A stretch of DNA of 64,000 nt from Pyropia haitanensis. Taxonomy: Eukaryota > Rhodophyta > Bangiophyceae > Bangiales > Bangiaceae. The notes below the pieces were generated by a model. It saw only the letters and a list, made by a program, of their open reading frames with translations, searched no databases and was not told the DNA's origin. The first letter of the stretch is position 1. Every line of letters starts with the position of its first letter. The stretch lies in the NCBI GenBank assembly GCA_008729055.1, contig SDUX01000008.1, positions 1,612,001-1,676,000 of the forward strand. Direction: 5' to 3'. Shown in pieces: positions 52,324 through 63,065 of the stretch. The position numbers and the translations under genes were made by a program.

Positions 52324-54634
52324 ATGATGCATCTGGCGCCGCGGGCGGCGGCATTTGCATTTGCGGTGGCGGCCACACCGCTGCGGCCACGGCTGCTGGC
52401 GTCCGCGGCTAACAGTTGCCGACCAGTGGGTAGTCCTCGGTCGCTTTCGTTGCGGACGTCCCTCTTTGGCGCCCCGCCCGCGGCGGTCACGTTGGCAGGT
52501 CGGCGACGGGTGTCTGGGTCGTCGGTTCAGGGGGCACGAGAAGGGACACGGACGGGCGTTCCCGGCGGCAATCCGACGCCTGGCAACACACCCCAGGCGC
52601 GGCCACTGCCGGCGGTGGCAGCAACGAGCGCAGGTGGGGAGATGGACTCGGACGACGAGATGCACCAGGCGCGCTCCGCGGGCGGCGCGGGCGTCTACCT
52701 CAACTCGGGCCCCCTCCGGTCGGGGGTGGGGGGGCGAGGGGGGCGTGGCATGAGCTCCGTCATGTCGGCGGCGACCACGGCTGCGGCGCCGCCGGTGGAG
52801 GAGGGTGGCGCCTACGCGGGGCAGATTTTCTGCAACCGCAACCTCAACATGGCCAAGATTAGTGCCGTCGGGTTTGGTATGTAGCGCGTCGCGAGCGGTG
52901 AGCAGCGTTTGGGGCCGTGCTTGCGGCTGGTGTTGGCGGGTGTGGGTGGCTTGCGCTGGTAGGTCTGGCAGATGACCGCGTGGATCGGCGCATGAGCGAC
53001 TCGCTTTGTTCTTCCGTTACTGACATGCTATCGTGCTTTGTCCTGCTGCTCTGTACACTCTCTGCATGCTTCCTTGTTGCCTTCTTGTGTGTTTGGTTGG
53101 CACTACAGACATGGACTACACACTTTCGCAGTACAACTCGGAAGTGTTTGAGATGCTTTCCTTCCAGGGTGCGCTGAACAATCTCGTGACCCGTCTTGGG
53201 TACCCCGAGGCTCTGCTGGAGCGTAAGGACAGCTATGATCACCACTTCTTCATCCGTGGATTGGTGGTGGACAAGGTGCGAGGCAACATCATCAAGATGG
53301 ACCGGCACAAGTACGTCAAAGTGGCGCTGCACGGCTTCCGGGTGCTCTCCAAGGCTGAGCGGGAGACGGTGTATGACCCCACAGAGTCGGCCTGGAACTC
53401 GTTTGCTGAGCCAAACTACGCGGTGCTTGACACCATCTTCTCCATCCCCGACGCGTACCTGTTCGCGCTACTCATTGACTATAAGGACGCGCACCCAGGG
53501 GAAATTTCGCAGTCGAACCTCCAAATCTACGCGGACGTCCGCCGGTCGGTTGACCTTTGCCATCGAGACGGGTGGATCAAGGAGCAGGTCGCAGCTGACC
53601 CCGCGCGCTTCATCCACGTTGATCCCAACCTCGTACCGATGCTGGAGCGGCTGCGCCGTTCTGGCCGCAAGATGTTTCTGCTGACCAACTCGTTGTGGGA
53701 CTACACGGAAGTGGTCATGACGTTTCTGTACAACGCGTCAGAGGCGGGTCGCAATGGCGGTGACTGGAAGGATCTCTTTGACGTCATCATCTGCGGCTCT
53801 TGCAAGCCCGGCTTCCTCATTGACAAGCGCCTCTCCCTGTACCGCGTGGACGTGGCGTCAGGGCAGCTTGTCAATACGGAGGGTATCATCTATGAGACGG
53901 CGGACGAGTACCTGGCCGGCGGCAAGGTCTTTCAGGGTGGCAACTGGACGCACCTGCACCAGCTTCTCAACGTCAAGACTGGTTCCCAACTCCTGTACGT
54001 GGGCGACCACATGTACTCGGACATCTTGCGTTCCAAGCGGCAGCTTGGTTGGCGCACCATGCTGGTCATCCCCGAGCTAGCCCACGAGATCAACGTGCTG
54101 GCCTCGACCACCACCCAACTGGCGCGCATTGATAGCTTGCGGCACCAGCAGGACGAATTGGATGACATGTTCGAGTGCCTCCGTGGCGAGCTTGACCGCC
54201 AGGACAACCTGAAGACCTTGGCCGCCGCTGGTAGCTCGGTTGATAACGGTGACTCGGGTGCTGGGGACGCGGGGGCTCCCGCCTGGAACCGCTCGGATGC
54301 GGTGCAGGAACTGGAGCGCCTGCGGTCAGAGTTGACCACAGTGAAAGCGGCGATTGCCAAGGAGACGGAAGCCTACCACGAGGCATTCCATCCCGTGTGG
54401 GGTCAGCTGTTCAAGACTGGCCTCCAGAATTCCACCTTTGCCAAGCAGGTCGAATCGTATGCCTGCCTGTACACCGCGTCGGCGAGCAACTTGCTGCAGC
54501 CCAACCGGTACTGGCGGTGCTGGCCTGACCATCTACCGCACGACTGGAAGTTCGGGCGGCAGGAGACGCCGGCGGAGAGGAGGTTGCCGAAGGCTAGCGA
54601 GGAACGCGGGGCGGCGCCGGGGGCCGACTCGTAA
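52324..54634 (+). CDS. HAD-family cytosolic-type 5'-nucleotidase (5_nucleotid), two exons
   Basis: Exons 52324-52876 and 53109-54634 (donor GTATGT, acceptor CTACAG) give 692 residues. The intron splits the nucleophile motif: residues 185-189, DMDYT of the HAD signature DxDxT/V, are formed across the junction, which confirms the splice. Further HAD motifs: LLTNSLWDYT (motif II), the Lys of CKPGFL (motif III) and YVGDHMYSDIL (motif IV). The pattern is that of the purine 5'-nucleotidase/IMP-GMP family (PF05761). The first 170 residues are a presequence or disordered region (MMHLAPRAAAFAFAVAATPL, Phe-containing), so the protein may be organellar. A coiled region (ELERLRSELTTVKAAIAKET) follows the core, as in the family. 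It hydrolyses nucleoside monophosphates; substrate choice is inferred only. Confidence 0.93.
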
Positions 54635-54864
54635 TCAATGTTCCGCGATCAGTAGACAAGCCTTGGACGATAGGTCCGTGTGGTCTTCGGAGGGAAGCGA
54701 GCTCCATGGCCGAGATGCACAGAACCGGCAACGCTTGCTCGTCGTAACAAACGCGCATGTATTGAACACAAAGAAAAGATGTAGACTTTGGCCACAAGAC
54801 CGGAAAAACAACAGACAGCCATGGAGCCTCAACGAGACGTTGAAAAAGCCAGCCATCCAAACCC

Positions 54865-55365
54865 CTACTCGTCCACTGCCATCCGGGCTTGCGGCTCCTC
54901 TTCCCGTACGGCCTGGCCCACCCGCGCCTTGGCCTCGGCCCGTTCCCGCACCAGCACTGGCTCCACCAGCTGGATGCTCTGGGTGAGGTCCCGAATCCCG
55001 TCCTTGCGCTCCGTCACCTCCTTGGCACGCATCCGGCGTCGGTGGAAGTCCGCCTGCCGCAGCGCCTTCACCTCCGACACCTTGGTCATCGCGCGCAATG
55101 ATGATGCCATCACCTCCCGGTCGTACTTGGCCACCACGTTGCGACGGCGCTCAAACTCAAACGTCGCGTCCACCACCAGCTCCTTACCGGCAGCCGCGCG
55201 GAAGGCCTTCGTCCACCGAAGGTGACGGGGGTTCTTCTTCATAGCAAACAGCTTGCGGCATTTGGAACGACAAAAGCGAAACGACTTGGAGTCGTTGCGG
55301 ACAAACATAGTACCATGTCCGGGGTAGACCGTGGAGGAGCAGACGTAGCACTTTTCCAGTCTCAT
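54865..55365 (-). CDS. RLP24: Rlp24/RSL24D1, 60S ribosome biogenesis factor (eL24 paralogue)
   Basis: 166 residues from the ATG at 55365. The N-terminal zinc domain is nearly invariant: MRLEKCYVCSSTVYPGHGTM, FVRNDSKSFRFCRSKCRKLF, with Cys at 6, 9, 32 and 36, followed by KKNPRHLRWTKAFR. The long C-terminal helical part (ERRRNVVAKYDREV, then RERAEAKARVGQAV) and the MR[LI]EKCY start distinguish it from ribosomal eL24 itself. Rlp24 holds the eL24 position on pre-60S particles in the nucleolus and is exchanged in the cytoplasm after Drg1 release. The gene converges on the 5'-nucleotidase (230 bp between stops). No intron. Confidence 0.95.
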   Translation of the reverse strand: MRLEKCYVCSSTVYPGHGTMFVRNDSKSFRFCRSKCRKLFAMKKNPRHLRWTKAFRAAAGKELVVDATFEFERRRNVVAKYDREVMASSLRAMTKVSEVKALRQADFHRRRMRAKEVTERKDGIRDLTQSIQLVEPVLVRERAEAKARVGQAVREEEPQARMAVDE

Positions 55366-55887
55366 GGCGACTGTAGGAGGAGAGCAGGGCGCGCAACACG
55401 GGAGGCGGCAACCGGCGAGGGGCAAAGAGTGTGAAGGGAAAGGGGAGAAACGGAGAGAAACGAGGCAGAGTCCAGAGGCAGGGAATCGGGAGAGGTGCCA
55501 CAACGATGGGACGGGGCTGGTTTGAGCGCGTCAGGAGCGCACGTAACGTCTCGTGTGGCGACGTGGAGCAGGACGACGGTCGACGTCACCGCGAATTACT
55601 CTCAGATTTGGAGAACATTTATGAATGTCTTCGTGTTTTGTGTCGAGACGGCGCGAGCGAGTGAGCATGAGCCAATAGTACGCGCCGACGGTCAGCGCTG
55701 GGCCAATGAGACGCTGTTTTACCATGCTTGACATCTTGACAAAGGTCGACCAGAGATGCACACGTGGCGCCCTTCGACACGCTATTGAGCACGGACAGGC
55801 GACGAGAACAAGCGCATGCGGCATGAGTGTGCCGTTCTTCTCTCGCATGTCCAACAGCACAATACGGCAACGACGACAACGACCCTT
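55366..55887. other. Spacer between Rlp24 and the deiminase gene
   Basis: Ordinary composition, no G/C runs of note. It must hold the Rlp24 promoter and the 3' UTR of the deiminase gene, both on the minus strand. No other feature seen. Confidence 0.4.
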
Positions 55888-57300
55888 TTACTCTGCCTCG
55901 TCGCGTTTCACCGCCTGGCTACAGCGTTCCACCACCTGGCTGCAGCAGTGAACAGCTCCGTACATGGCTGTGACAGAGTCGAATGGCATGAACTGTACGT
56001 CGCCCTGGAAGTAGGGCGACCGCGCAATCTCCCGCGCCGTCTTCTGGTGGACGGTCAGCAAGCGCCCCTCGCCCAGGTTGAGCGCGTTACAGCCATAGGC
56101 CAGCTGATCTTCCCCATCAATCGGAATGATGTTGTAGCCGTTCTCGCGCACATACAGGCTAAACTCCACGTCCGTGCGGCCCTTGACATAGGGCGCACCG
56201 TCCGCGTCACGCACCCACTCGTCCACTTGCCGGCGGGTGGGGCTGTCGTCGCCCATCATATCACGAAGCATCAAGACACAGTCGCTGCTCAGCAGATTGA
56301 ACACTGTGTCCAAATGCATTCGCTCTTGCCGCCGCTCGTAATCGTCACGCACCACCGCCACGCGGCGAGTGCCAAACATGTCGTGCTCGAGCATGTATGA
56401 CACCGCTTGCATGTTGGTGCGCGGCCCAACGCCGATAAAGCACAGGTCTGGCCCAGCCGGGAAGAAGTCGCCGCCCTCGAGAAAGGCGTCCGGCTCAGGG
56501 ATGCGGCCAATGACCCGCAGGGACAGCTTCCGCAGACAAAACTCGAGGACGTCCACCTCGTGATGCCGCTGCGTACTGCGTAGACGCGCCATCACCACAC
56601 CCTTGCGGGTGGTGACCTGCTGGTCCCGGCAAAAGATGATGTTGGCCAGCGGGTTGAATGCGTACGACGCGGTCAATCCTGTGTCACGCAATGATGGCAC
56701 GACCGTGACGGTGGGCCGGGTGAGGACGATTTCCACCAGCTGCGCCACGTCCATCTTCTCCAGCACGAGGGCCTTGTACTCGCGGCTCACGTGGTAACGA
56801 TGGTCGCGCGTGGCCGCCGCGCCAGAGCCAGCCTCCGTGGCAATCCGCTCCGCGTCGGGGTGGAGCTCGTAGGACAAGCAGCGGGCGGCAAGGTCCTCGA
56901 GCGCCAGACGGGCCGTCACGCTCCGCCGGGCGTCCCGTTCCAGCACCGCCCGCACGTCATGGACGGTCGCGCCCGCCGCCTCGAGCCGCTCAACAAAGTC
57001 CTTGTGCTGCGCTCGCGTGCGGAGCAGGTTCACGGGGCCCTCCCAGAGGGCACCGACTGGGTGCAGGGCGCCCATGGTCTTGCTCAGGCCGGGAGTGCAG
57101 ACAACAATCACGCGCACCGCGTCGTTCTCGTGGTTTTGACCCGTCGGGGCGCACATGGGGGGGGGCGCCGCGGAGGCGGCACCGCCCGCCAGACCCCCCG
57201 GCACGTCTAGCCGAGCACACTCCACGTGGCGCTTGGGTGGGGGTGTTTCGGGTATCCCATTGGGGTTCGTGACGTCCCCGCCGACGCCATCGCCCGCCAT
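55888..57300 (-). CDS. Arginine deiminase-like enzyme (guanidino-modifying superfamily)
   Basis: 470 residues from the ATG at 57300, no intron. The pentein-fold catalytic set is complete and in order: NPLANIIFCRDQQV (Asp 226), LEGGDFF (Glu 275), ERMHLDTVF (His 329, Asp 331) and the nucleophile Cys in YGAVHCCSQVV (452-453). The helical insertion typical of arginine deiminases (about 90-190) is present. The reaction would be arginine to citrulline plus ammonium. The active-site ending HCCSQ differs from the bacterial ArcA form (RCMS), so a related citrulline- or agmatine-type activity remains possible. There is no clear presequence: the N-terminus is short and low-complexity. It lies 6.6 kb from argD, an arginine-synthesis gene, but in separate orientation and with unrelated genes between. 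Confidence 0.82.
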   Translation of the reverse strand: MAGDGVGGDVTNPNGIPETPPPKRHVECARLDVPGGLAGGAASAAPPPMCAPTGQNHENDAVRVIVVCTPGLSKTMGALHPVGALWEGPVNLLRTRAQHKDFVERLEAAGATVHDVRAVLERDARRSVTARLALEDLAARCLSYELHPDAERIATEAGSGAAATRDHRYHVSREYKALVLEKMDVAQLVEIVLTRPTVTVVPSLRDTGLTASYAFNPLANIIFCRDQQVTTRKGVVMARLRSTQRHHEVDVLEFCLRKLSLRVIGRIPEPDAFLEGGDFFPAGPDLCFIGVGPRTNMQAVSYMLEHDMFGTRRVAVVRDDYERRQERMHLDTVFNLLSSDCVLMLRDMMGDDSPTRRQVDEWVRDADGAPYVKGRTDVEFSLYVRENGYNIIPIDGEDQLAYGCNALNLGEGRLLTVHQKTAREIARSPYFQGDVQFMPFDSVTAMYGAVHCCSQVVERCSQAVKRDEAE

Positions 57301-58638
57301 CAAGCTTCAGAGGGGGGGAGGCGGGGAGGCAACAGGAGAGGCGGAAGGAGGTCGGGAGGGCGGAAGGAGGGCGAGAGGATGGGTCGGAGCGCTCCAGGTG
57401 CTCGAACAGACGGGGGGCAAGGCAGACCTGCCGGGAGGTCGAGCGCTTCTGCACCGCCCGGAGCAGAAGCCTGCACCCGTCGCCGCCGAGGCCAAGCACT
57501 GCCGCAGTGTCCGGGGCAATGGCCTGCCACCCCCGCCGCCGAGCACTTCAGCGGTGCCAGGGGCTATGGCCGCCGCTGCCACCGTCGTCGCCGCCGCCGC
57601 CGTCGGTCCGCCGCGCCCGACAGATGCACTGGCAGTCGTCAGAGCGATAGAGCCGAGGCAGCGAGATTTGCGCCAGGCATGCGTTGTCCGTGTCGGGCCT
57701 ACACCGCCCGCCAACACCCACCGCGTGCGACTTTTCTGCCGCTCTTTTCCTTCCACTCGCGTCCAATAGCTGTGGTTCCACAGAGGACCCGCTGGCACTG
57801 TGAACCGCTGGCACGCCACAGATATTTTGCGTACGCGTCCGCCTCGCCGCCCCCGCCCCCCCCCCTTCTACCGCCCCCCCAAGACCATATCCTGGCTTCC
57901 CGCTGCTGAGGCGCCCATCCGCAGCCGCGCAGGCCGCTGGCTAGTGGCACCGGCGGCGACGGCTGGCTTGCATGCAGTTGACCGGAGCGCTTGCCGCTGC
58001 GGGGGGGGCCCGTCTGTTCGAATCAACACTGTCGGCCGGACCATGTTCAAGCCGGGACTGACGGGCGTTCGTACTGGGACACAAGTTGGACGGTGACGGG
58101 GGCAGAGAACCTTCTCTGATGGGTCGTGCGAGGGGCGGCTGGGCCAGCTGCGTTATAGCTCGGGCGCGCCCAGCGGCACGGGCGACCTGCTTCTCTTTCG
58201 CGCGCCGTCGCACTGCGAGCAAGCGGCCACACGGCCTCCCGGAGACTGGGCGTCGCACCGCCGCAGCATGACCCACATGCGAGCCGGCCGCGCTGGCGGC
58301 AGCCGACCGACATGCCCGGCAGTGCCTGGCCGTCGGCGCCACACCATGGATAGCGGGGGCAGAACGTGCGTCACACCAGCCGCGTATGACAACGAGGGTG
58401 GCGCCGTGCTGCTCTTCCCCGGACCCTAGCTTCTCTGGCCAATCGTGGGGCGGCTGCAAGACACATAGGGAAACACCTGACAGAAACTCCCAGACAGAAA
58501 ACGGTCGTTTTCTGTTACCCGCACACCCGCCGCCGCCGCGGCCGCGGTCACGGCCACTCCGCCGTCCCCCAACGGATGGCGACCTCTCTGAGATCGCACG
58601 TCGATGCTCATTCGGACACCTGCCAACCCCTCTCCCCT
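57301..58638. other. Spacer between the deiminase and phosphogluconolactonase genes
   Basis: Purine-rich just upstream of the deiminase ATG (57305-57420, GGAGG and GGAAGG), then mixed GC-rich sequence. It serves as the deiminase 5' region and the PGL 3' flank. Frames here are shadows or low-complexity. Confidence 0.4.
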
Positions 58639-60678
58639 CTATGCGGCCACGAACGGGGACGACAGCTGCGCCGCGGCGGGCGCGTCGAGCAGCCACTCGA
58701 CGCCCGTCGCTGGGCGCACCCGTGCGGCCGGCAGCCGCACGTCCTTGCCGCCCTGTCAAGAAAACATCCCAGGGCCAGTGGTCGACAATGAGACGCCGCG
58801 GGCCAGTGCCCCACGGTGGGCCACAAGAAACGAAAAAAGCCACACGCCCATCGGGACAGCAGCCACCTCGAGCGCCCAACACAGACCGTCAGCTCTGGGT
58901 CTACTCACGCTGCCGTCGCAGCCACCCACCACAGACCACCGCCTGTGCAAGACATGCACGCGCTTGCTTGCAGACACGCACGAGCCTGCTGCGTGCAGCG
59001 TGCGCGCGCTTGCCGCGTGCGCATGATCCATCCCTCTTCCACCCTTCCTCGCAATGTCCCAGCGCCCCACCCCGCCAAACGTACGTGGAAGATCTCGTGG
59101 AGCACCTCTGCCTTTCCCCCACCGGTGGTGACAAACAGCACGCTGCGACCAGCATTGAGGACCGGCAGCGTCAAGGTGATACGGCCGGGCGGTGGCTTGG
59201 GGGAGTCTGTAATGAACGCCACCGCCGCATCACTGACGTCCAGCTACGAGTGGAAACAGAAAGGGACGACACGCGTGGGACAAAGCAAGAAAGCCAAGAA
59301 GAAAAGAGCAACAACACACCCCGCAGACTGTCAGGCACTGTACGACCAAAGAGCAGCGACATCCTCCCACCCTCCCACCCTCCCACCCTGACATACCTAC
59401 CCCACCGTACTCGCTGTAGCAGCATCACTTACCAGTGGGTGCCCAGGAAAGAGTGACGCCGTGTGGCCGTCCGGCCCCATACCCAACAAGATCATGTCTG
59501 TGTGCTCGTCCGGTGACGCCCACTCATAGGAAACACGTGAAGAAAAGACACCGGAGCACACCCAAGAGGCACACTGGCGACCCAAAGGCGTCAGCGTTAG
59601 TTTGTCACCATACCCTGCATATAGCGCGCTCGTGGTGCACAGCCACCGCCGGCCACTTCCACCAACGTCCTCCGCCCTTGTGTTATCACCACCACCAGCC
59701 CTCGCCCCGCTGACGTACCAAACACGGGCACCCCATCCGCTGTATCCATCCCCTTGAGCTTCTCCTCATAGTCGGCCGCCGCGGCGGGCGGGGCGAGCCC
59801 CTCGGTAAGTTTCACAACCTTGACGCCCGTCCCGTCACGGCCAGCCAGCAGTGTCTCGGCCACCAGCTTGTAGTTGCTGTCATCGTCCGTCAAGGGCACC
59901 ACCCTCTCGTCAGCAAAATAGATGACGGTCGAAGACCAGGGCATCTGCACAAGCAGCACAGGCGAGGAAAACAATAGACACAAAGGCAATACAAAAGAAA
60001 ACGTACGCAAGCAAAGCCGCCCACCACCGCCTCGTGTGTCAGGGACCTCGCTACAGAAACGACGCGAACCCAGCGCACACCGTACCTGCTGTACGTCCCC
60101 TTCAATCGCTTGCGCCAAGCACAACAACACGTCCACCATCACTATCCACGCCCCCCACTCACCCGTGCCGCATGCCACTCTCGGTCACACCACTTGCAAC
60201 CACACCATCTCCCCCCCCCCCCCCCCGCCCGCCTACACCGCAGCCCAGCCCGACCAACGTACGTCTTCGCCCTTGGCACCCTCCAGCCCCGCGGCCAATG
60301 TCTTGGGCAGGCTCCCGCCGCTGACGGCCAGCCGAAACACTCCACGCGCCGACACCGCCGCAGCCGCCGCCGCCCGCACGCGCGCGCCGAGGGTGTCCCC
60401 GACTGCCGCCCCGTCGGCGTCGACCGTCACGACCGGCGCGGGCGGCGCGTCGCCCGCCATCAGAACCAGGGAGGGGGGGGAAAGGGCGGCGGAGCCGGCC
60501 AGGCGGCCGCACCCGGCCGGCCACGCCCGTCGACCACGCGACAATAGGCGGGCGGCGGCGGCGGCGGGCGGGGGGAAGGGCGGCACGCCGCGGCGTGGCG
60601 GGCCAGGGACGCGCCGGCGAGCGTCCTGGCGGGGGGGTTTACAACAAAGGCGGCGGCGGAAGAGGCGGCGGTGCGCAT
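58639..60678 (-). CDS. pgl: 6-phosphogluconolactonase, plastid-targeted, five exons
   Basis: Exons on the minus strand: 60678-60263, 59944-59719, 59497-59433, 59243-59085, 58752-58639. Donors are GTACGT (three times) and GTAAGT; all acceptors end AG, and phases agree. Exon 1 needs one extra base, most simply in the C8 run at 60480-60473, to join the presequence ([20 protein letters not shown]) to the enzyme; without it translation could start at the inner ATG of 60460. Core motifs: [54 protein letters not shown] across two junctions, [20 protein letters not shown], and C-terminus [20 protein letters not shown]. It hydrolyses 6-phosphogluconolactone in the oxidative pentose phosphate pathway. 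The repaired model has about 326 residues. Confidence 0.92.
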
Positions 60679-63065
60679 CGTAGGGGGTACGGCTGTCAGT
60701 AGGGAGGAGAAGAACTGCAGCTGGGTGGACGACAAGAAAAGGTATCTACTGCAGCGGTGGGGATGCGGGGGAAGGGGCGACCAGCAAAATACTGTCTTGC
60801 ACCTAGGGATGTGCAGAAAGGCCCGGGACAGATTTGCTGCTGTCTTTCTCTGCCCGCTGTCGGAAAGAGGGGGACATCGCTCGACAGAGGGACGTCCCTT
60901 CCAGAAGCCAAAAAGGACTTCTGAGCCAGGAGCGTTCCCAATTCCATCCCTGATTGGCTCAGCACAGTCTGACGCACAACAGCTCCACAGCACCCGCTCC
61001 CTTGTCACCGCCTCACCGCCACTGCCCCCCTCCTTACAAAAAAAAAAAAAAAAATCCCCCGCCCCCCCCCCCCGCCCCCTGGCACGCGGCGGTCGTTCCC
61101 CAGCCGCAGCACCCCCCCCGCCCTGACGGGCAGCCCGCACCGGGACGCGGCCGCCCGCCACGACGCGTGCGCCGTGGTTGCACGGCGGCCACGAAGAGAG
61201 CGGCCGGGAAGGTCCCTGAAAGAGACCCCCACCGCCGGCGGTTGTCGCTCCACGTGCGGCCCACCGGGGGGTAAGAGGAGGAGGAGGGGGAAAAGGACGA
61301 GGAGGAAGAAAGGGGGTAGAAGGCGCTCGCCGACGTGGCCGCCGCCGCGGGCGCCGCGGGCGCAGCGCCCAGCCGAATGGAACCACCGCCGGCGCCACCG
61401 CCGACACCACCCGACACCGCATATGGGTTGCCGCCGCCGCCGCTGCCGCCGCTGCCGCTGCCGCTGCCGCCGCCGCCGCCCCGGCGGGTATCGCCCCCGC
61501 CGTCGCCCCAGCCACCGCCCCACCCAGGTGTTGTTAACAGCCCGCTGGCTCCGCGGGGGGCGTAGGGGATGAAGAACCATGGTGTTTGGTTGAGGTGGGG
61601 TGTGGTGTGGGAGGTGAGACTCAGTATCCGAGGCGGACGAAGACGGAAGCAGGGACAGTGATGGCGACGACGAGCAGTCGTTCCGCAAGGAAGGAGAGCG
61701 AGCGGCAGTGCGGAGTTGTGGACACGTGGTGGGGATATATACTCCATTCCCGTGTGCAAGCCACGTGTCGGAAAGAAACGGAAAGAAATTTCCTGTCACG
61801 ACATCGCGTAGGAAGGCGACAGTGAGAGGGGTCGGACATTTCCATGAAATTTCATGACAGATCGTGACATTGCACACCCCTACTTGCACCACGTTTCTCC
61901 GCGGCCTTGTTTGGAGGGTCCTCCGGCGTGCCGGATCACGTGGTGTGGTGTGGCCTCGCGATTGCAGCAAACGAGCACGTGGGCATTCAATGCGACTCAA
62001 GGGTCGAAGAGAAATATTTTCATTTCATTTCAAGACCAGGATGCACAACACGTTGAATCCGGCTGTCATCAACATATGTCTCGATCACGTCCAAATGTCG
62101 GCTTCGGCCATATGATACACTGGAAAACAAACAGAGAAGATTAGCATGAGTCCTCGCGCAGAGATGACACATACAAAATCCGAAGAGTACCACTTTTTTT
62201 TTGTTTCTTCCTGTGCCTCCATTGGCACTCCTACCCAGCAGCCTGCTACCCATGGCCAGGCGTGGCGCAATCAGTAGCGGGTGTTCACTCCGGGCTGGTA
62301 TGGTGCGTTTTCACGATCTGCTCGCCACACGCCGTGGTAAGCTGGCCCGCGATGCGCGCCGCTGTCGTCCCCGATTGTGACCTGGTCGATGGCACAGGAG
62401 GCGACGCGTGTCCCGTCGATTTTTGACGCTGTTCTCAAGGACGCCGTCTCCCGTTGGTGGGATGGCGGCGGCGGCTGCACGGAGTACGTGGGCATCGGCA
62501 TGATCGACCAGTTCGGTTCGCGCAGTCGCCGTGAAGCAGTCCGCTGTGCGTACAGTACTGCAGCCGCCCCACGGTAGGCCAGAGAGGCAAGGTTCGGGGG
62601 ACGAGTAGCGCGGCGCAACCCTTGCTGCCGAGCGCGGCTGGTGTAGCGAGTGTGTGCTGCCGTCGTTTGCCATGCCGTGGCACTGAGCGGCTGACTTGAC
62701 CGCACACGCGGGTTGGTCGCCGCCGACGCAAATGGCTCCCGCGTGTACCGAACTGTGCGGGCGGTGCGGCTCGCGGTCTCCGGGCGACGCTGTCGTGGCC
62801 TGCGTCCGCCTCGCCCTGTGCGTCAACCCGAGTAAGGTTCGCACGCCGTTGCCTAGCGGATGGGCTCGCCGGTAGCGCCTGTCCCCCACCCGCGCACGTC
62901 GAGCTTCTTTGTGAGTGTTACAGCCCCAACGAGGGCACCACACGGCGTGCGCCTCTCGTAGCGACGTACGGGCAGATTGCCCCCTCGCCTCCCGCCCCGC
63001 CCTATCCCCTATGGTGCCCCCCATGCGGCGTGAAAAATAATAAGAAAGTTGGGACCCCCCACATG
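60679..63065. other. Spacer with dispersed repeat and weak frames
   Basis: Contains the PGL 5' region, an A run (61039-61054) and a minus-strand Gly/Ser-rich frame (about 61600-61160, with WFFIPYAPRGASGLLTTPGW and NPYAVSGG) that looks partly protein-like but has no convincing start. Also present are copy 2 of the dispersed repeat, a TATATA patch at 61735-61740, and ordinary sequence (61850-63030). Small frames at 62377-62577 (+) and 62271-62705 (-) are antisense to each other and unsupported. Confidence 0.4.
61770..61830 (+). repeat. Dispersed repeat, copy 2
   Basis: CCACGTGTCGGAAAGAAACG, GAAAGAAA, then a diverged part ending in ATCGCG, matching 8896-8955. Followed by CATTTCCATGAAATTTCATG. 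Confidence 0.55.

Noticed and set aside
60090..60135. Possible extra small exon in PGL intron 1 ([10 protein letters not shown] before GTACGG)
   Set aside because: The direct join of exon 1 (GED) to [14 protein letters not shown] gives the normal family spacing, and the extra exon would insert residues the family lacks. Alternative splicing cannot be excluded.
61034..61759. 241-codon Gly/Ser-rich minus-strand frame
   Set aside because: Some stretches look protein-like, but there is no convincing start, much is simple repeat, and no family is recognised.
62255..62331. tRNA-like or SINE-like stretch (TGGCGCAATCAGTAGCGG, later CCACACGCC)
   Set aside because: The front resembles a tRNA A box and the ends partly pair, but there is no B box and no cloverleaf at proper spacing.
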